From: CAYMAZ01 sp964388575
GTDB lineage: Bacteria; Bacteroidota; Bacteroidia; Bacteroidales; DTU049
Assembly: GCA_964388575.1 (NCBI GenBank)
Contig: CAYMAZ010000012.1
Coordinates: 11,355 to 75,354, forward strand
DNA: 64,000 bases
Reading direction: 5' to 3'
The translations under genes were made by a program, and so were the position numbers. The notes under the pieces were generated by a model. It was not told the DNA's origin, ran no database searches, and saw only the letters and a list, made by a program, of their open reading frames with translations. Positions within the stretch are counted from its first letter, which is position 1; each line of letters starts with the position of its first letter. Positions 8,142 through 16,283 of the stretch are shown piece after piece.

Positions 8142-9417
8142 ACCAACTAAGTGTTTCTTCATCGCCGGTAATCCAGTACTTCACAGCCTGAGTCCTGTAG
8201 TGTTTTCAGCTTATGCCGGACACACCGGAATTCAACATCATTATCTGAAAGCGCACTGCAGAAGTGCTGCAGATGTTAAAATATTGCTCGATAATGGTTT
8301 CAGCGGAGGGAATATTACAGCACCGCTGAAAGAAGAAGTCCTGTCACTTGGTTTTAAACAATCAGAAGCTGTCAGGATGATCAATTCTGCAAATACAATT
8401 TATGAGAAGAACGGTGATTTGGCTTTTGAGAATACCGACATCAATGGAGTGAGAAATGCTTTAAGAACTGTGATTCCTGATCCGAATGGGTTGAAAGCAG
8501 TTGTGGTTGGAATAGGTGGTGCCGGCAGGGCAGCGGTTTTTGCCCTTCTGGAGGGAGGGTGCGAAGTGGTCATTCTGAACCGCAATATTGAAAATGCACA
8601 GAAATGGGCAGCAAAATTCAGGTGTGGTGCTGCGTCGTTGTATCAGCCGGGAAATGCCGTGAGAAAGGCGCATATTATTGTCAATACAATTGGGGAAACA
8701 GAATCATTTGCCAGTGAAATTCTTCAACATCATGTGATTCTTGATGCAGATTACAAAACCAGACCGCTGAAAACACGTGCTGAGCAAATCGGAGCCACGT
8801 ATATTTCCGGTGAGGAATGGCTGATTTTTCAGGCAATACCCGCATTTAAACTGTTTTGTGGACATGAAACCCGCCATGAACTACTCAGAGATGCATTGAT
8901 GAAAAGAGAATTCAGACAATCCGGAAATGTTGTCCTAATTGGGATGATGAAATCAGGAAAAAGTACAGTGGGGAGAATACTTTCAGCGCAAACCGGACGA
9001 AGATTTGCTGATACTGATGCACTGGTTGAACAGAAAATTGGAAAAAGTATTTCCGAGATTTTTTCCGAAGATGGAGAGGAGCGCTTCAGACACATTGAGC
9101 ATGAAGTGTTTACTGAGTGCATGAAGTCTGACAATCAGATCATTGCTGCAGGAGGTGGGCTTGTTATTGACAGCAGAAACAGAGATTTGATCCTTCAGTC
9201 TAGCTTTGGAGTCTGGTTGTTTGCATCTCCTGAAAAACTTGCATCACGCAAAGATGATGATTATAGACCCTTGCTGAAAGAAGGAAATTCAAAGGATGTG
9301 TTGAAAAAAATTCTGAAGGATCGGTTCTCAGCATATGTTCAGAGTTCGCATGTTATTTTACCCGTTGAACACGATAATGAAGAAGAAGTCGTATCCGTTT
9401 TGTTATCATTGTTATAA
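8131..9417 (+). CDS. aroE-aroK: Bifunctional shikimate dehydrogenase / shikimate kinase fusion
   Basis: 428 residues in one frame. Residues 1 to ~255 are shikimate dehydrogenase: SLSP near 20, catalytic Lys67 in NITAPLKEE, Asp103 in NTDINGV, and the NADP loop GIGGAGRAA at 127-135. Residues ~265-428 are shikimate kinase: P-loop GMMKSGKST at 271-279, the DTD motif, and AAGGGLV. Together they would take 3-dehydroshikimate to shikimate-3-phosphate in one polypeptide. A Met at residue 257 sits exactly at the junction, with a TGA overlapping it in another frame, so an ancestral pair of overlapping genes is plausible. With aroB, aroD, aroA and aroC this completes the route from DAHP to chorismate. 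Confidence 0.9.
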   Translation: MKTEPTKCFFIAGNPVLHSLSPVVFSAYAGHTGIQHHYLKAHCRSAADVKILLDNGFSGGNITAPLKEEVLSLGFKQSEAVRMINSANTIYEKNGDLAFENTDINGVRNALRTVIPDPNGLKAVVVGIGGAGRAAVFALLEGGCEVVILNRNIENAQKWAAKFRCGAASLYQPGNAVRKAHIIVNTIGETESFASEILQHHVILDADYKTRPLKTRAEQIGATYISGEEWLIFQAIPAFKLFCGHETRHELLRDALMKREFRQSGNVVLIGMMKSGKSTVGRILSAQTGRRFADTDALVEQKIGKSISEIFSEDGEERFRHIEHEVFTECMKSDNQIIAAGGGLVIDSRNRDLILQSSFGVWLFASPEKLASRKDDDYRPLLKEGNSKDVLKKILKDRFSAYVQSSHVILPVEHDNEEEVVSVLLSLL

Positions 9418-9427
9418 TTGAGAGGTT

Positions 9428-10141
9428 ATGAAAAAAGCGATCATCATAGGTGCAACATCAGGTATTGGAAAGGAGCTGGCTCAGTTGCTGGTTGAAGATA
9501 ATTATCTGGTTGGACTTGCAGGTCGCAGGGTGGAAATTCTCGAAAAAATGAAACTTGAACAGAAAAATTTTTCCCCATTGGAACTTGATATTTCTAAACC
9601 TGATACTATTATAGAAAAGCTGAATGATCTGGCAAGTGAACTTGGTGGTCTTGATTTGCTGATCATTTCATCGGGGACAGGAGATATTAATGAAGATCTT
9701 GATTTTGAGGTTGAAAAGCGCACAATAGATACGAATGTACTTGGATTCACCTGTGTGGCTGACTGGGCATTTAATTTTTTTCAAAATAGTAAAAAGGGGC
9801 ATCTTGTTGCAATTACGTCAATAGGCGGACTTCGGGGGAGCAGGAGTGGCCCGTCGTATAATGCAAGTAAGGCATACCAGATCAGTTATCTCGAAGCACT
9901 CAGGCAGAAAGCAGTAAATATGAAGATTCCTGTTGTTATTACAGATATCCGGCCCGGTTTTGTTAATACAGAAATGGCAAAGGGTGATGGCTTATTCTGG
10001 GTTTCTTCAGTAGAGAAAGCAGCAAAACAGATCTTCCGAGCAATAAGAAAGAAACGAAATATTGTTTATGTAACCAGGCGATGGAGGTGCATTGCATGGA
10101 TTCTCAAAATAATCCCCGGGTTCATTTACAATAAAATGTAA
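9428..10141 (+). CDS. Short-chain dehydrogenase/reductase
   Basis: 237 residues, classical SDR length. The NAD(P)-binding motif GATSGIG lies at residues 8-14, and the catalytic YxxxK motif is YNASK starting at Tyr144, with a preceding Ser in AITSIGG. The C-terminus has a basic, hydrophobic stretch (RRWRCIAWILKIIPGF) that may sit at the membrane, as in several SDR proteins acting on lipids. The substrate cannot be deduced. It starts ten bases after aroE-aroK and probably ends that transcript, since a strong hairpin follows directly. Confidence 0.85.
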   Translation: MKKAIIIGATSGIGKELAQLLVEDNYLVGLAGRRVEILEKMKLEQKNFSPLELDISKPDTIIEKLNDLASELGGLDLLIISSGTGDINEDLDFEVEKRTIDTNVLGFTCVADWAFNFFQNSKKGHLVAITSIGGLRGSRSGPSYNASKAYQISYLEALRQKAVNMKIPVVITDIRPGFVNTEMAKGDGLFWVSSVEKAAKQIFRAIRKKRNIVYVTRRWRCIAWILKIIPGFIYNKM

Positions 10142-10194
10142 AAAACCTGAAGCTATTTAAGGTATTGTAAAATACATCACAACTTCAGGTTTTT
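10141..10194. terminator. Bidirectional terminator between the SDR gene and hutH
   Basis: AAAAACCTGAAG at 10141-10152 pairs with CTTCAGGTTTTT at 10183-10194 around a ~30-base loop. A-tracts on one side and T-tracts on the other allow function on both strands for the convergent genes. Confidence 0.7.
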
Positions 10195-10227
10195 ACGTAG
10201 GGCAGGTGATTGGGTAATTAAAAGATT

Positions 10228-11766
10228 TTACTCAAGTGAACCAACAACTTTTTCCACTTCATGAAGAATCTCACATGACTTCACAAGCTCTTTCATGGCA
10301 TTGTGGTCAGGATATAACGGACGGTCAATGTCAAGATATTCAACATATTTGCGGATAATTTCTTTTGCCTTCTGGGTACCTTTGCCGTATGTGTAAGGAG
10401 TTTCTAGTTTTTCGCGCAGATCAAGTGCCTGGGCAGCAGCCATGAATTCAATGCCAAGGATGCCGTAAGCATTGTCCATAATCTGATTGTTTTTGATTGC
10501 TGTATTCATTCCCATTGAAACAAAATCTTCCTGATCAGCGGCAGCGGGAATGGATTGTATTGAAGCAGGCATTGAAAGAATTCTCTGCTCCACGATCTGC
10601 ATATCAGCAGTGTATTGGCTAAGCATTAGTCCCGAGAACATTCCGGCTCCTTTGGTAAGGAATGGAGGAAGTCCGACACTCAGTGCCGGGTTATTCAGCC
10701 TGTTCATTCTTCTTTCTGATAAAACGCTGACCATGGTAATGGCGGCGCTCATCATATCCATTGGCAAAGAAACCGGTGAGCCCTGGAAATTCGCTCCAGA
10801 AAGTTGTATGTTTTCTTCAGGGAAGAAAATCGGATTGTCACCAACACCGTTCAGTTCGATTTCAACCTGTGACCTTGCATACTTGAGTGCATCATGTGCA
10901 GCGCCGATCACCTGTGGTGTTGAACGCATTGAATATGCATCCTGCACTTTCACTTTTAGCCGTTTTTCAGCAAGATCTCCACCGGAAGCAACAGTACGGA
11001 TGGCTTTTGCACTTCTCATGGCACCTGAAAATCCCCGTACTTCATGTAACTTGTGATTGTATGGTCCCAGATTGGCTTTCAGAGCCTCCAGAGTCATGGC
11101 GCAGGCAATTTCAGCCTGTTTGAGCCAGTTATTCATATCGAAAAGAGTGATTGCACTCATTGCAGTTAGCACATTTGATCCGTTGATTGTTGCCAGACCG
11201 TCTCTCGCCTGTAGCCCTGGTACAGGAATGCCTGCTTTTTCAAAAGCAATTCTTCCCTCAAGCATTTCTCCTTTGTAAAAAGCATGTCCTTCGCCCATCA
11301 TGAGCAGTGCAATCTGTGACATCGGAGCAAGGTCACCACAGGCTCCCACAGAACCTTTATCACAAACAAAAGGAGTGACACCTTTGTTGAGCATTTCGAT
11401 TAATGTCAATGTAATTTCAGGTCTGCAACCCGAATTTCCGTGTGCATGCACGTTCACACGTCCCAGCATTGCGCCTCTTACATATTCTATCTCAAGGGCT
11501 TTACCGATTCCTGCAGCATGATTATAAATCAGGTATTTCTGAAAATCTTTCACCTGGTCATCATTCAGAACGATTTCTGAAAATTCACCAATACCTGTAT
11601 TTACACCATACATGATTTCTTTTGCAATAATTTTGTCCTCTAGCATTGTGCGACATTTTTTGATCCGTTCCAGTGCATCGGGATGTAATTCTACTTTTTC
11701 GTTGTGACGTGCCACTTTCACCACATCTTCAATGGTGAGCTGGTTTCCTGAAATAATAATAGCCAT
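10228..11766 (-). CDS. hutH: Histidine (aromatic amino acid) ammonia-lyase with ACG instead of ASG at the MIO site
   Basis: 512 residues, typical of the HAL/PAL/TAL family that removes ammonia from His, Phe or Tyr. Family features: YGVNTGIGEFS near residue 54, NHAAGIG, GCRPE, the cofactor loop GSVGACGDLAPM, and INGSNVLTAM. The electrophilic MIO cofactor normally forms from Ala-Ser-Gly; here the middle residue is Cys143 (TGT codon at 11338-11340), which lines up with the Ser143 of well-studied enzymes. The His in NHAAG is consistent with histidine preference, but substrate is not certain. No hutU, hutI or hutG lies nearby, so it is an isolated gene between two terminators. Confidence 0.85.
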   Translation of the reverse strand: MAIIISGNQLTIEDVVKVARHNEKVELHPDALERIKKCRTMLEDKIIAKEIMYGVNTGIGEFSEIVLNDDQVKDFQKYLIYNHAAGIGKALEIEYVRGAMLGRVNVHAHGNSGCRPEITLTLIEMLNKGVTPFVCDKGSVGACGDLAPMSQIALLMMGEGHAFYKGEMLEGRIAFEKAGIPVPGLQARDGLATINGSNVLTAMSAITLFDMNNWLKQAEIACAMTLEALKANLGPYNHKLHEVRGFSGAMRSAKAIRTVASGGDLAEKRLKVKVQDAYSMRSTPQVIGAAHDALKYARSQVEIELNGVGDNPIFFPEENIQLSGANFQGSPVSLPMDMMSAAITMVSVLSERRMNRLNNPALSVGLPPFLTKGAGMFSGLMLSQYTADMQIVEQRILSMPASIQSIPAAADQEDFVSMGMNTAIKNNQIMDNAYGILGIEFMAAAQALDLREKLETPYTYGKGTQKAKEIIRKYVEYLDIDRPLYPDHNAMKELVKSCEILHEVEKVVGSLE

Positions 11767-11980
11767 AGGTCTGTTTTTTTAATTATTGAATTTTGAAGTT
11801 TGCTTTTTTCATTTGTAAAAGTAAAATAAAAATCCAAATGAATTCATCATGAATTATTTTATTTTTTCGACTTAAACAGATGTGAGAATTTAAGATAAAC
11901 TTAAAAAACAATTAAACAGGACTTGATTCAATTGAATCATTGAAAATATCACAATAAATGACATATGGAGTTTTATGCAT

Positions 11981-12012
11981 AAAAAAAAAGCCTGTTTTTG
12001 TTAACAGGCTTT
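11981..12012 (-). terminator. Terminator for the kor operon
   Basis: Inverted repeat AGCCTGTT / AACAGGCT with, on the minus strand, a run of nine T directly after the stem. It lies just past the korC stop and before hutH, separating the two transcripts. Confidence 0.75.
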
Positions 12013-12035
12013 GATATAAAAGGTATTGATACGTT

Positions 12036-12581
12036 TTAGTAAACTTTATAGATGATCTCTTTTCCAATTCCAATTGCTTCCATGTTTGCAGGAATTAATC
12101 CGTGGTGTCGGGTTGGGAGTGATTTTTCAAGACCTTTTTTGAGATAATCATCACCAACGATGGGCTTCACTTTTAGAAATCCACCAAGAACCATCATATT
12201 AAACACTTTATGCATGCCTTTGCTTGCAGCTTCCTGAGATGCGTCGATACGGTAGACAGTGATGTCTTTCCTTTCAGGATGACGTGTAATTCCGTTGCCA
12301 TCATAAATTAATGTTCCACCGGGTTTCACAGTACTTTCGAATTTGTCCATAGACTGCTGGTTGAGAATGATTGCCGTGTCAAACACATTGACAACCGGAG
12401 AACTGATTCTGGTGTCACTGACGATGACGATCACATTTGCAGTTCCACCCCGCATTTCTGGTCCGTATGAAGGCATCCAGCTCACTTCCTTGTTTTCCAT
12501 GATTCCGCTGTAGGCAAGGATTTTACCCATTGAAAGTACTCCCTGTCCGCCAAATCCTGCTATAATAATTTCTTCTGTCAT
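12036..12581 (-). CDS. korC: 2-oxoacid:ferredoxin oxidoreductase, gamma subunit
   Basis: 181 residues from the Met at 12581; an upstream in-frame Met at 12632 would add 17 residues and overlap korB, but the family begins at MTEEIIIAGFGGQGVLSMGK, so the shorter start is chosen. The glycine-rich GFGGQG loop and PSYGPEMRGG motif are typical of the gamma subunit of the 2-oxoglutarate or branched-chain 2-oxoacid oxidoreductases. It works with korA and korB to cleave 2-oxoacids to acyl-CoA, passing electrons to ferredoxin. Last gene of korD-A-B-C, followed by a terminator. Confidence 0.9.
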   Translation of the reverse strand: MTEEIIIAGFGGQGVLSMGKILAYSGIMENKEVSWMPSYGPEMRGGTANVIVIVSDTRISSPVVNVFDTAIILNQQSMDKFESTVKPGGTLIYDGNGITRHPERKDITVYRIDASQEAASKGMHKVFNMMVLGGFLKVKPIVGDDYLKKGLEKSLPTRHHGLIPANMEAIGIGKEIIYKVY

Positions 12582-12606
12582 GATTCTGTTAATTAACGTA
12601 AATAAA

Positions 12607-13401
12607 TTATTTTTTGACCATTTCGCCATCAACCTTTAAGTCCCCAAGCGGATAAAAAGGAAACATATTTTCTTCCATCCATTTGTTGGCATCATTTGGT
12701 GTCATTTTCCAACCTGAATTACAATTAGAAACGATTTCAACAAAAGAAACCCCTTTGTTAAGCTTCTGATTTACAAATGCCATTCGAATGGCTTTTTTTG
12801 CTCTTCTCACATTTGCCGGTTTGTGAACGGCCTGGCGTGTTGCAAAGTATACTCCTGGCAATTGTGCAATCAGTTCGTTGATTTTCAAAGGATTTCCCAT
12901 GATCTCAACATCACGTCCGTAGGGACATGTTGAGGCTCGCATTCCCGGAAGTGTTGTTGGGGCCATCTGACCTCCTGTCATACCGTAAATACCATTATTT
13001 ACGAAAATTATTGTAATGTTTTCTCCGCGGTTACAGGCATGCATTGTTTCTGCTGTCCCAATGGCAGCCAGATCGCCGTCTCCCTGATAAGTAAAAACAA
13101 ATTTTTCAGGCATCAGCCTTTTTATTGCTGTTGCAAGAGCGGGCGCACGTCCGTGTGCGGCCTGTTGCATATCAATATCCATGAATTCATAGGCAAGGAC
13201 TGAACAGCCAACAGGTGCAACACCGATGGTTTCACTCTGAATGCCCATTTCTTCTATAACGTCAAGCACAAGGCGGTGTGCAGTGCCATGTCCGCATCCG
13301 GGACAGTATGATAATGGTTTTTCAGTGAGCAGCTTTGTTTTCTTGTAAACAAGATTTTCTTCACTGATGATATCTTTATTGAATATTTGTTGTGTTGCCA
13401 T
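12607..13401 (-). CDS. korB: 2-oxoacid:ferredoxin oxidoreductase, beta subunit (TPP-binding)
   Basis: 264 residues. The cysteine motif SYCPGCGHGTAHR begins near residue 33, and the thiamine pyrophosphate motif YQGDGDLAAIGTAE, followed by NNGIYGMTGGQ, lies in the centre. This is the catalytic half of the four-subunit oxidoreductase family, most similar by eye to KorB/VorB (2-oxoglutarate or 2-oxoisovalerate). The exact 2-oxoacid cannot be fixed from sequence. It starts five bases after the korA stop and ends 25 bases before korC. Confidence 0.92.
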   Translation of the reverse strand: MATQQIFNKDIISEENLVYKKTKLLTEKPLSYCPGCGHGTAHRLVLDVIEEMGIQSETIGVAPVGCSVLAYEFMDIDMQQAAHGRAPALATAIKRLMPEKFVFTYQGDGDLAAIGTAETMHACNRGENITIIFVNNGIYGMTGGQMAPTTLPGMRASTCPYGRDVEIMGNPLKINELIAQLPGVYFATRQAVHKPANVRRAKKAIRMAFVNQKLNKGVSFVEIVSNCNSGWKMTPNDANKWMEENMFPFYPLGDLKVDGEMVKK

Positions 13402-13406
13402 AATAA

Positions 13407-14499
13407 TTATCCTCCGATGATTAAATTTTCCATTGCGTCCAGGACCTGGTCGGGAGAGTGAATCATTCCACCTACACGTCCATAATGCTTAACTTTCTGA
13501 TCACACCCAACGGCAAGCTGAACATCTTCAATCATTTGTCCGAGACTCATTTCAACAGACAGAATTCCTTTCACCTGTTTGCTGANNNNNNNNNNGCTTT
13601 TTCAATTCTTCTTTTGGAAATGGAAATAAAGTGATCGGACGAAGCAATCCGAGTTTTAACCCTTTTGAACGACCTAAGTCGACGGCCTTTTGGCATATAC
13701 GGGCACTGGATCCGTATGCAACAAACAGATATTCAGCATCATCACATTCTATCCGTTCAAAGCGGACTTCTTCACGTTCCATCTGTTCATATTTCTCCTT
13801 TAAGTGCATCACATGTTTTTCCTGTTTCAGAGGATCAAGGTCCAGTGATGTAATAATGTTTCTTTCACGATCAGGCGTTTTTCCGGTTGTGGCCCAGGGA
13901 CATTTTTTAATAATCTGTTCCATACTGCGTCTGGGTTTCTGATCTTTCAGCATGACCTTTTCCATCATTTGCCCGATCAATCCATCTGAAAGGATCATCG
14001 ACGGATTTCTGTATTTAAAAGCAATGTCAAATCCAAGTTCAACAAAATCTGCCATTTCCTGGACAGATGATGGAGCAAGGACGAACATTTTATAGTCGCC
14101 GTGTCCACCGCCTTTTGTCGATTGAAAATAATCACTTTGTGATGGTTGGATGGTTCCGAGCCCAGGACCTCCGCGAACAACATTCACGATAAGGCATGGG
14201 AGCTCAGCTCCTGCAATATATGACAATCCTTCGGTCATCAGGCTGATGCCCGGACTTGATGATGAAGTTAATACTTTTTTACCGCATGAGGCACCTCCAT
14301 AAACCATGTTGATTGAGGCGACTTCGCTTTCTGCCTGAAGCACAACCATTCCGGTTGTTTCATATGGTTTCTCCATCATCAGGTATTCAAGAACTTCAGA
14401 CTGTGGTGTAATAGGATATCCGAAATATCCGTCAGCACCTGCGCGTATTGCAGCTTCTGCAATCGCTTCATTTCCTTTCATTAATTTTAATTCACCCAT
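13407..14499 (-). CDS. korA: 2-oxoacid:ferredoxin oxidoreductase, alpha subunit (interrupted by a 10-N gap)
   Basis: The first ~301 codons run from 14499 to 13596: MKGNEAIAEAAIRAGADGYF near the N-terminus, then GYPITPQSE and QAESEVASINMVYG, typical of the alpha subunit. Ten N occupy 13586-13595. Beyond them, the frame that stays open to the TAA at 13407-13409 reads VKGILSVEMSLGQMIEDVQL and ends MENLIIGG, the expected C-terminus. Reading straight through with ten bases shifts the frame, so the real gap length must be a multiple of three. Joining the two sides with no gap gives ELKKLSKQVKG, a perfectly plausible junction. Hence the gene is probably intact and about 361 residues long. Confidence 0.88.
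13586..13595. other. Assembly gap (10 N) inside korA
   Basis: Ten undetermined bases. The flanking korA halves are in compatible frames only if the true gap is 0, 3, 6 or another multiple of three; zero looks sufficient. Confidence 0.95.
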
Positions 14500-14535
14500 T
14501 ATTTCGAGTAATTTTTTTGTTGAACAATTCGTTAC

Positions 14536-14760
14536 TTATTCCACTTTTTTCTTGTATACAGTAATGACACCGTCAGGACATACAATTGCACAATTTGCAC
14601 AACCGATACACAGATCATTTTGCATTTCAGCGAAATTATACCCTTTACTGTTTACATCTGATGCCAGGCGAATGACATCCTGAGGACAGGCCGGAATGCA
14701 CACTCCGCAACCCTTGCACCTCTGAATATCAACCACAATGACTCCTTTTACCTTTGCCAT
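14536..14760 (-). CDS. korD: 2-oxoacid:ferredoxin oxidoreductase, ferredoxin-like delta subunit
   Basis: 74 residues with two 4Fe-4S motifs: CKGCGVCIPACP near residues 15-26 and CIGCANCAIVCP near 51-62. It carries electrons from the korABC core to soluble ferredoxin. It is first in the korD-korA-korB-korC order, which is common for this complex in anaerobic Bacteroidota. The spacing to korA is 36 bases. Its presence, together with the lack of respiratory 2-oxoacid dehydrogenase genes nearby, supports a ferredoxin-based anaerobic metabolism, although that is inference. Confidence 0.9.
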   Translation of the reverse strand: MAKVKGVIVVDIQRCKGCGVCIPACPQDVIRLASDVNSKGYNFAEMQNDLCIGCANCAIVCPDGVITVYKKKVE

Positions 14761-14846
14761 AGTATATTGTTTTTAATAGTTCTGAAAATTTTCCACGAAA
14801 GTATATCTTTTTTTTCAAATCCCAAAATCAAAAACGATTTCAAAAC

Positions 14847-16181
14847 TTATTCATTCATTTTATGATCTGAATGAAATTGTTTTAACCTTTCTTCAAGTGC
14901 AGGAAATTGCTCTCTTGAAACCAGTGATACACAAGCCCTTAGGCCTTCAGTTCTTTCACTGCCTGTAATATCAAGAGTTATGGCGCTGATTCCGTAATAT
15001 ATCAGATTGGTAATCAGTTCATCTCCTCCCATGCCTGGATATGAAATTGTGAAATAAAACCCGTCGGCAATTGGTTTATCCTCATCCTTATCATAAACAA
15101 TCCGGAACCCGTTGTCGGTAAACAGCTTCTTCATGATTTTAGCTTTTTCTCCGTATTCTTTTGTTTCTTCAACAAAATTGAATTTGCCGTTATTGGCAGC
15201 ATTCAAAATTGCAGCTACAGCATATTGGGCAGAATGGGATGTCCCGGAACTCAATGAATAAAGTGTGCCAAAGATCATTGCATTTCCAAATTGAGAAGAA
15301 TTATAGTATCTCTTTAAATCAGGATAATCTTTTTTAAATAAACTGTTTGAAACCAGCATCATCCCGCATCGTTGCCCTGCATAACTGAAGGCTTTGGAGC
15401 TGCTGATAAATAAAATGTAATTGTCGCAATAATTGGAAACACTTGGCTGATAGGGTGGTTTTCCGGGAGTTGAAATATCAACCCTGAAATCCATGCCAAA
15501 ATATGCAAGATCTTCGAGGACTACTACATCATATTTTGTTGCAAGTTCACCGATAGTCTTCAGTTCAGCCTCAGTAAAGCATATCCATGAAGGATTGTTG
15601 GGATTTGAATATAACAAACTGTGAAATCTGCCTGTGGACAAATATGATTCAAGTTTTTCCCTGAGCAATTCTCCCCGGTAATTGTATACATCAAAGTGAT
15701 CAAACTTTTCTCCGAGTACTCTGAGTTGCTGCTTGTGAACCGGGAATCCCGGGTCAATAAACAATGCTTTATCTTTTTGTGTATTGGTTCGCCCCAGTGT
15801 CATAAATGCAGCAAAACTTCCCTGCATCGATCCAACAGTTGGCAAACAGTTTTCTTCATCAACATCGATTCCGATGAAGTTTTTTGCAAAAAGACTGATT
15901 TCCTTTTTCAGTGGTTTGATTCCCTGAATATCAGGATATATTGCAGCTACACCACGCTTAAGTGCTTCAATTTCTGCTTCTGTGCCAATTGCCACAGGCG
16001 GTAATCCCGGAATTCCCATTTCCATGCGAATATATTTAAATCCGGTGGCTTCTTCAATTTTGTCTACCAGTTTTTTGATTTCCCGAATGCTTGCTGTACC
16101 AACACTTGAAAGGTTGCACTCTCTGATCTTCTCATTAACAATGTCGTAGTTTACAGGAGTTTTTCTCATAGTTAAATTCAT
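14847..16181 (-). CDS. Class I/II PLP-dependent aminotransferase
   Basis: 444 residues, fold-type I aminotransferase. The PLP lysine is Lys263 in SSSKAFSYAGQR, preceded by the YSNPNNPSW substrate/PLP motif and the Asp in VLEDLAYFGMDF. A C-terminal Arg in TEGLRACVSLVS is positioned to bind the carboxylate. Amino donor and acceptor cannot be assigned. It lies 86 bases upstream of korD on the same strand; pairing of an aminotransferase with a 2-oxoacid oxidoreductase would suit amino-acid fermentation, but cotranscription is not proven. The Met at residue 5 is an alternative start. Confidence 0.85.
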   Translation of the reverse strand: MNLTMRKTPVNYDIVNEKIRECNLSSVGTASIREIKKLVDKIEEATGFKYIRMEMGIPGLPPVAIGTEAEIEALKRGVAAIYPDIQGIKPLKKEISLFAKNFIGIDVDEENCLPTVGSMQGSFAAFMTLGRTNTQKDKALFIDPGFPVHKQQLRVLGEKFDHFDVYNYRGELLREKLESYLSTGRFHSLLYSNPNNPSWICFTEAELKTIGELATKYDVVVLEDLAYFGMDFRVDISTPGKPPYQPSVSNYCDNYILFISSSKAFSYAGQRCGMMLVSNSLFKKDYPDLKRYYNSSQFGNAMIFGTLYSLSSGTSHSAQYAVAAILNAANNGKFNFVEETKEYGEKAKIMKKLFTDNGFRIVYDKDEDKPIADGFYFTISYPGMGGDELITNLIYYGISAITLDITGSERTEGLRACVSLVSREQFPALEERLKQFHSDHKMNE

Positions 16182-16283
16182 ATTTATTTGACCATTTAAT
16201 TGAAACTACAAAAAAAAGAAATTTTTACCAATTTTCCTAATAAATTGGTATACAAAATTTTATACTTTGTCAGGGAAAAACAA

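Noticed and set aside
10141..10194. Start of a repeat array or CRISPR
   Set aside because: A single inverted repeat with A and T tracts between convergent genes is a terminator; no spaced direct repeats were seen anywhere in the window.
12582..12632. Longer korC start overlapping korB
   Set aside because: The family starts at MTEEIIIAGFGGQG; the extension has no conserved character.
13552..14499. KorA ending early after the N gap
   Set aside because: The short end depends on counting ten N literally; another frame continues into a normal KorA C-terminus ending at 13407.
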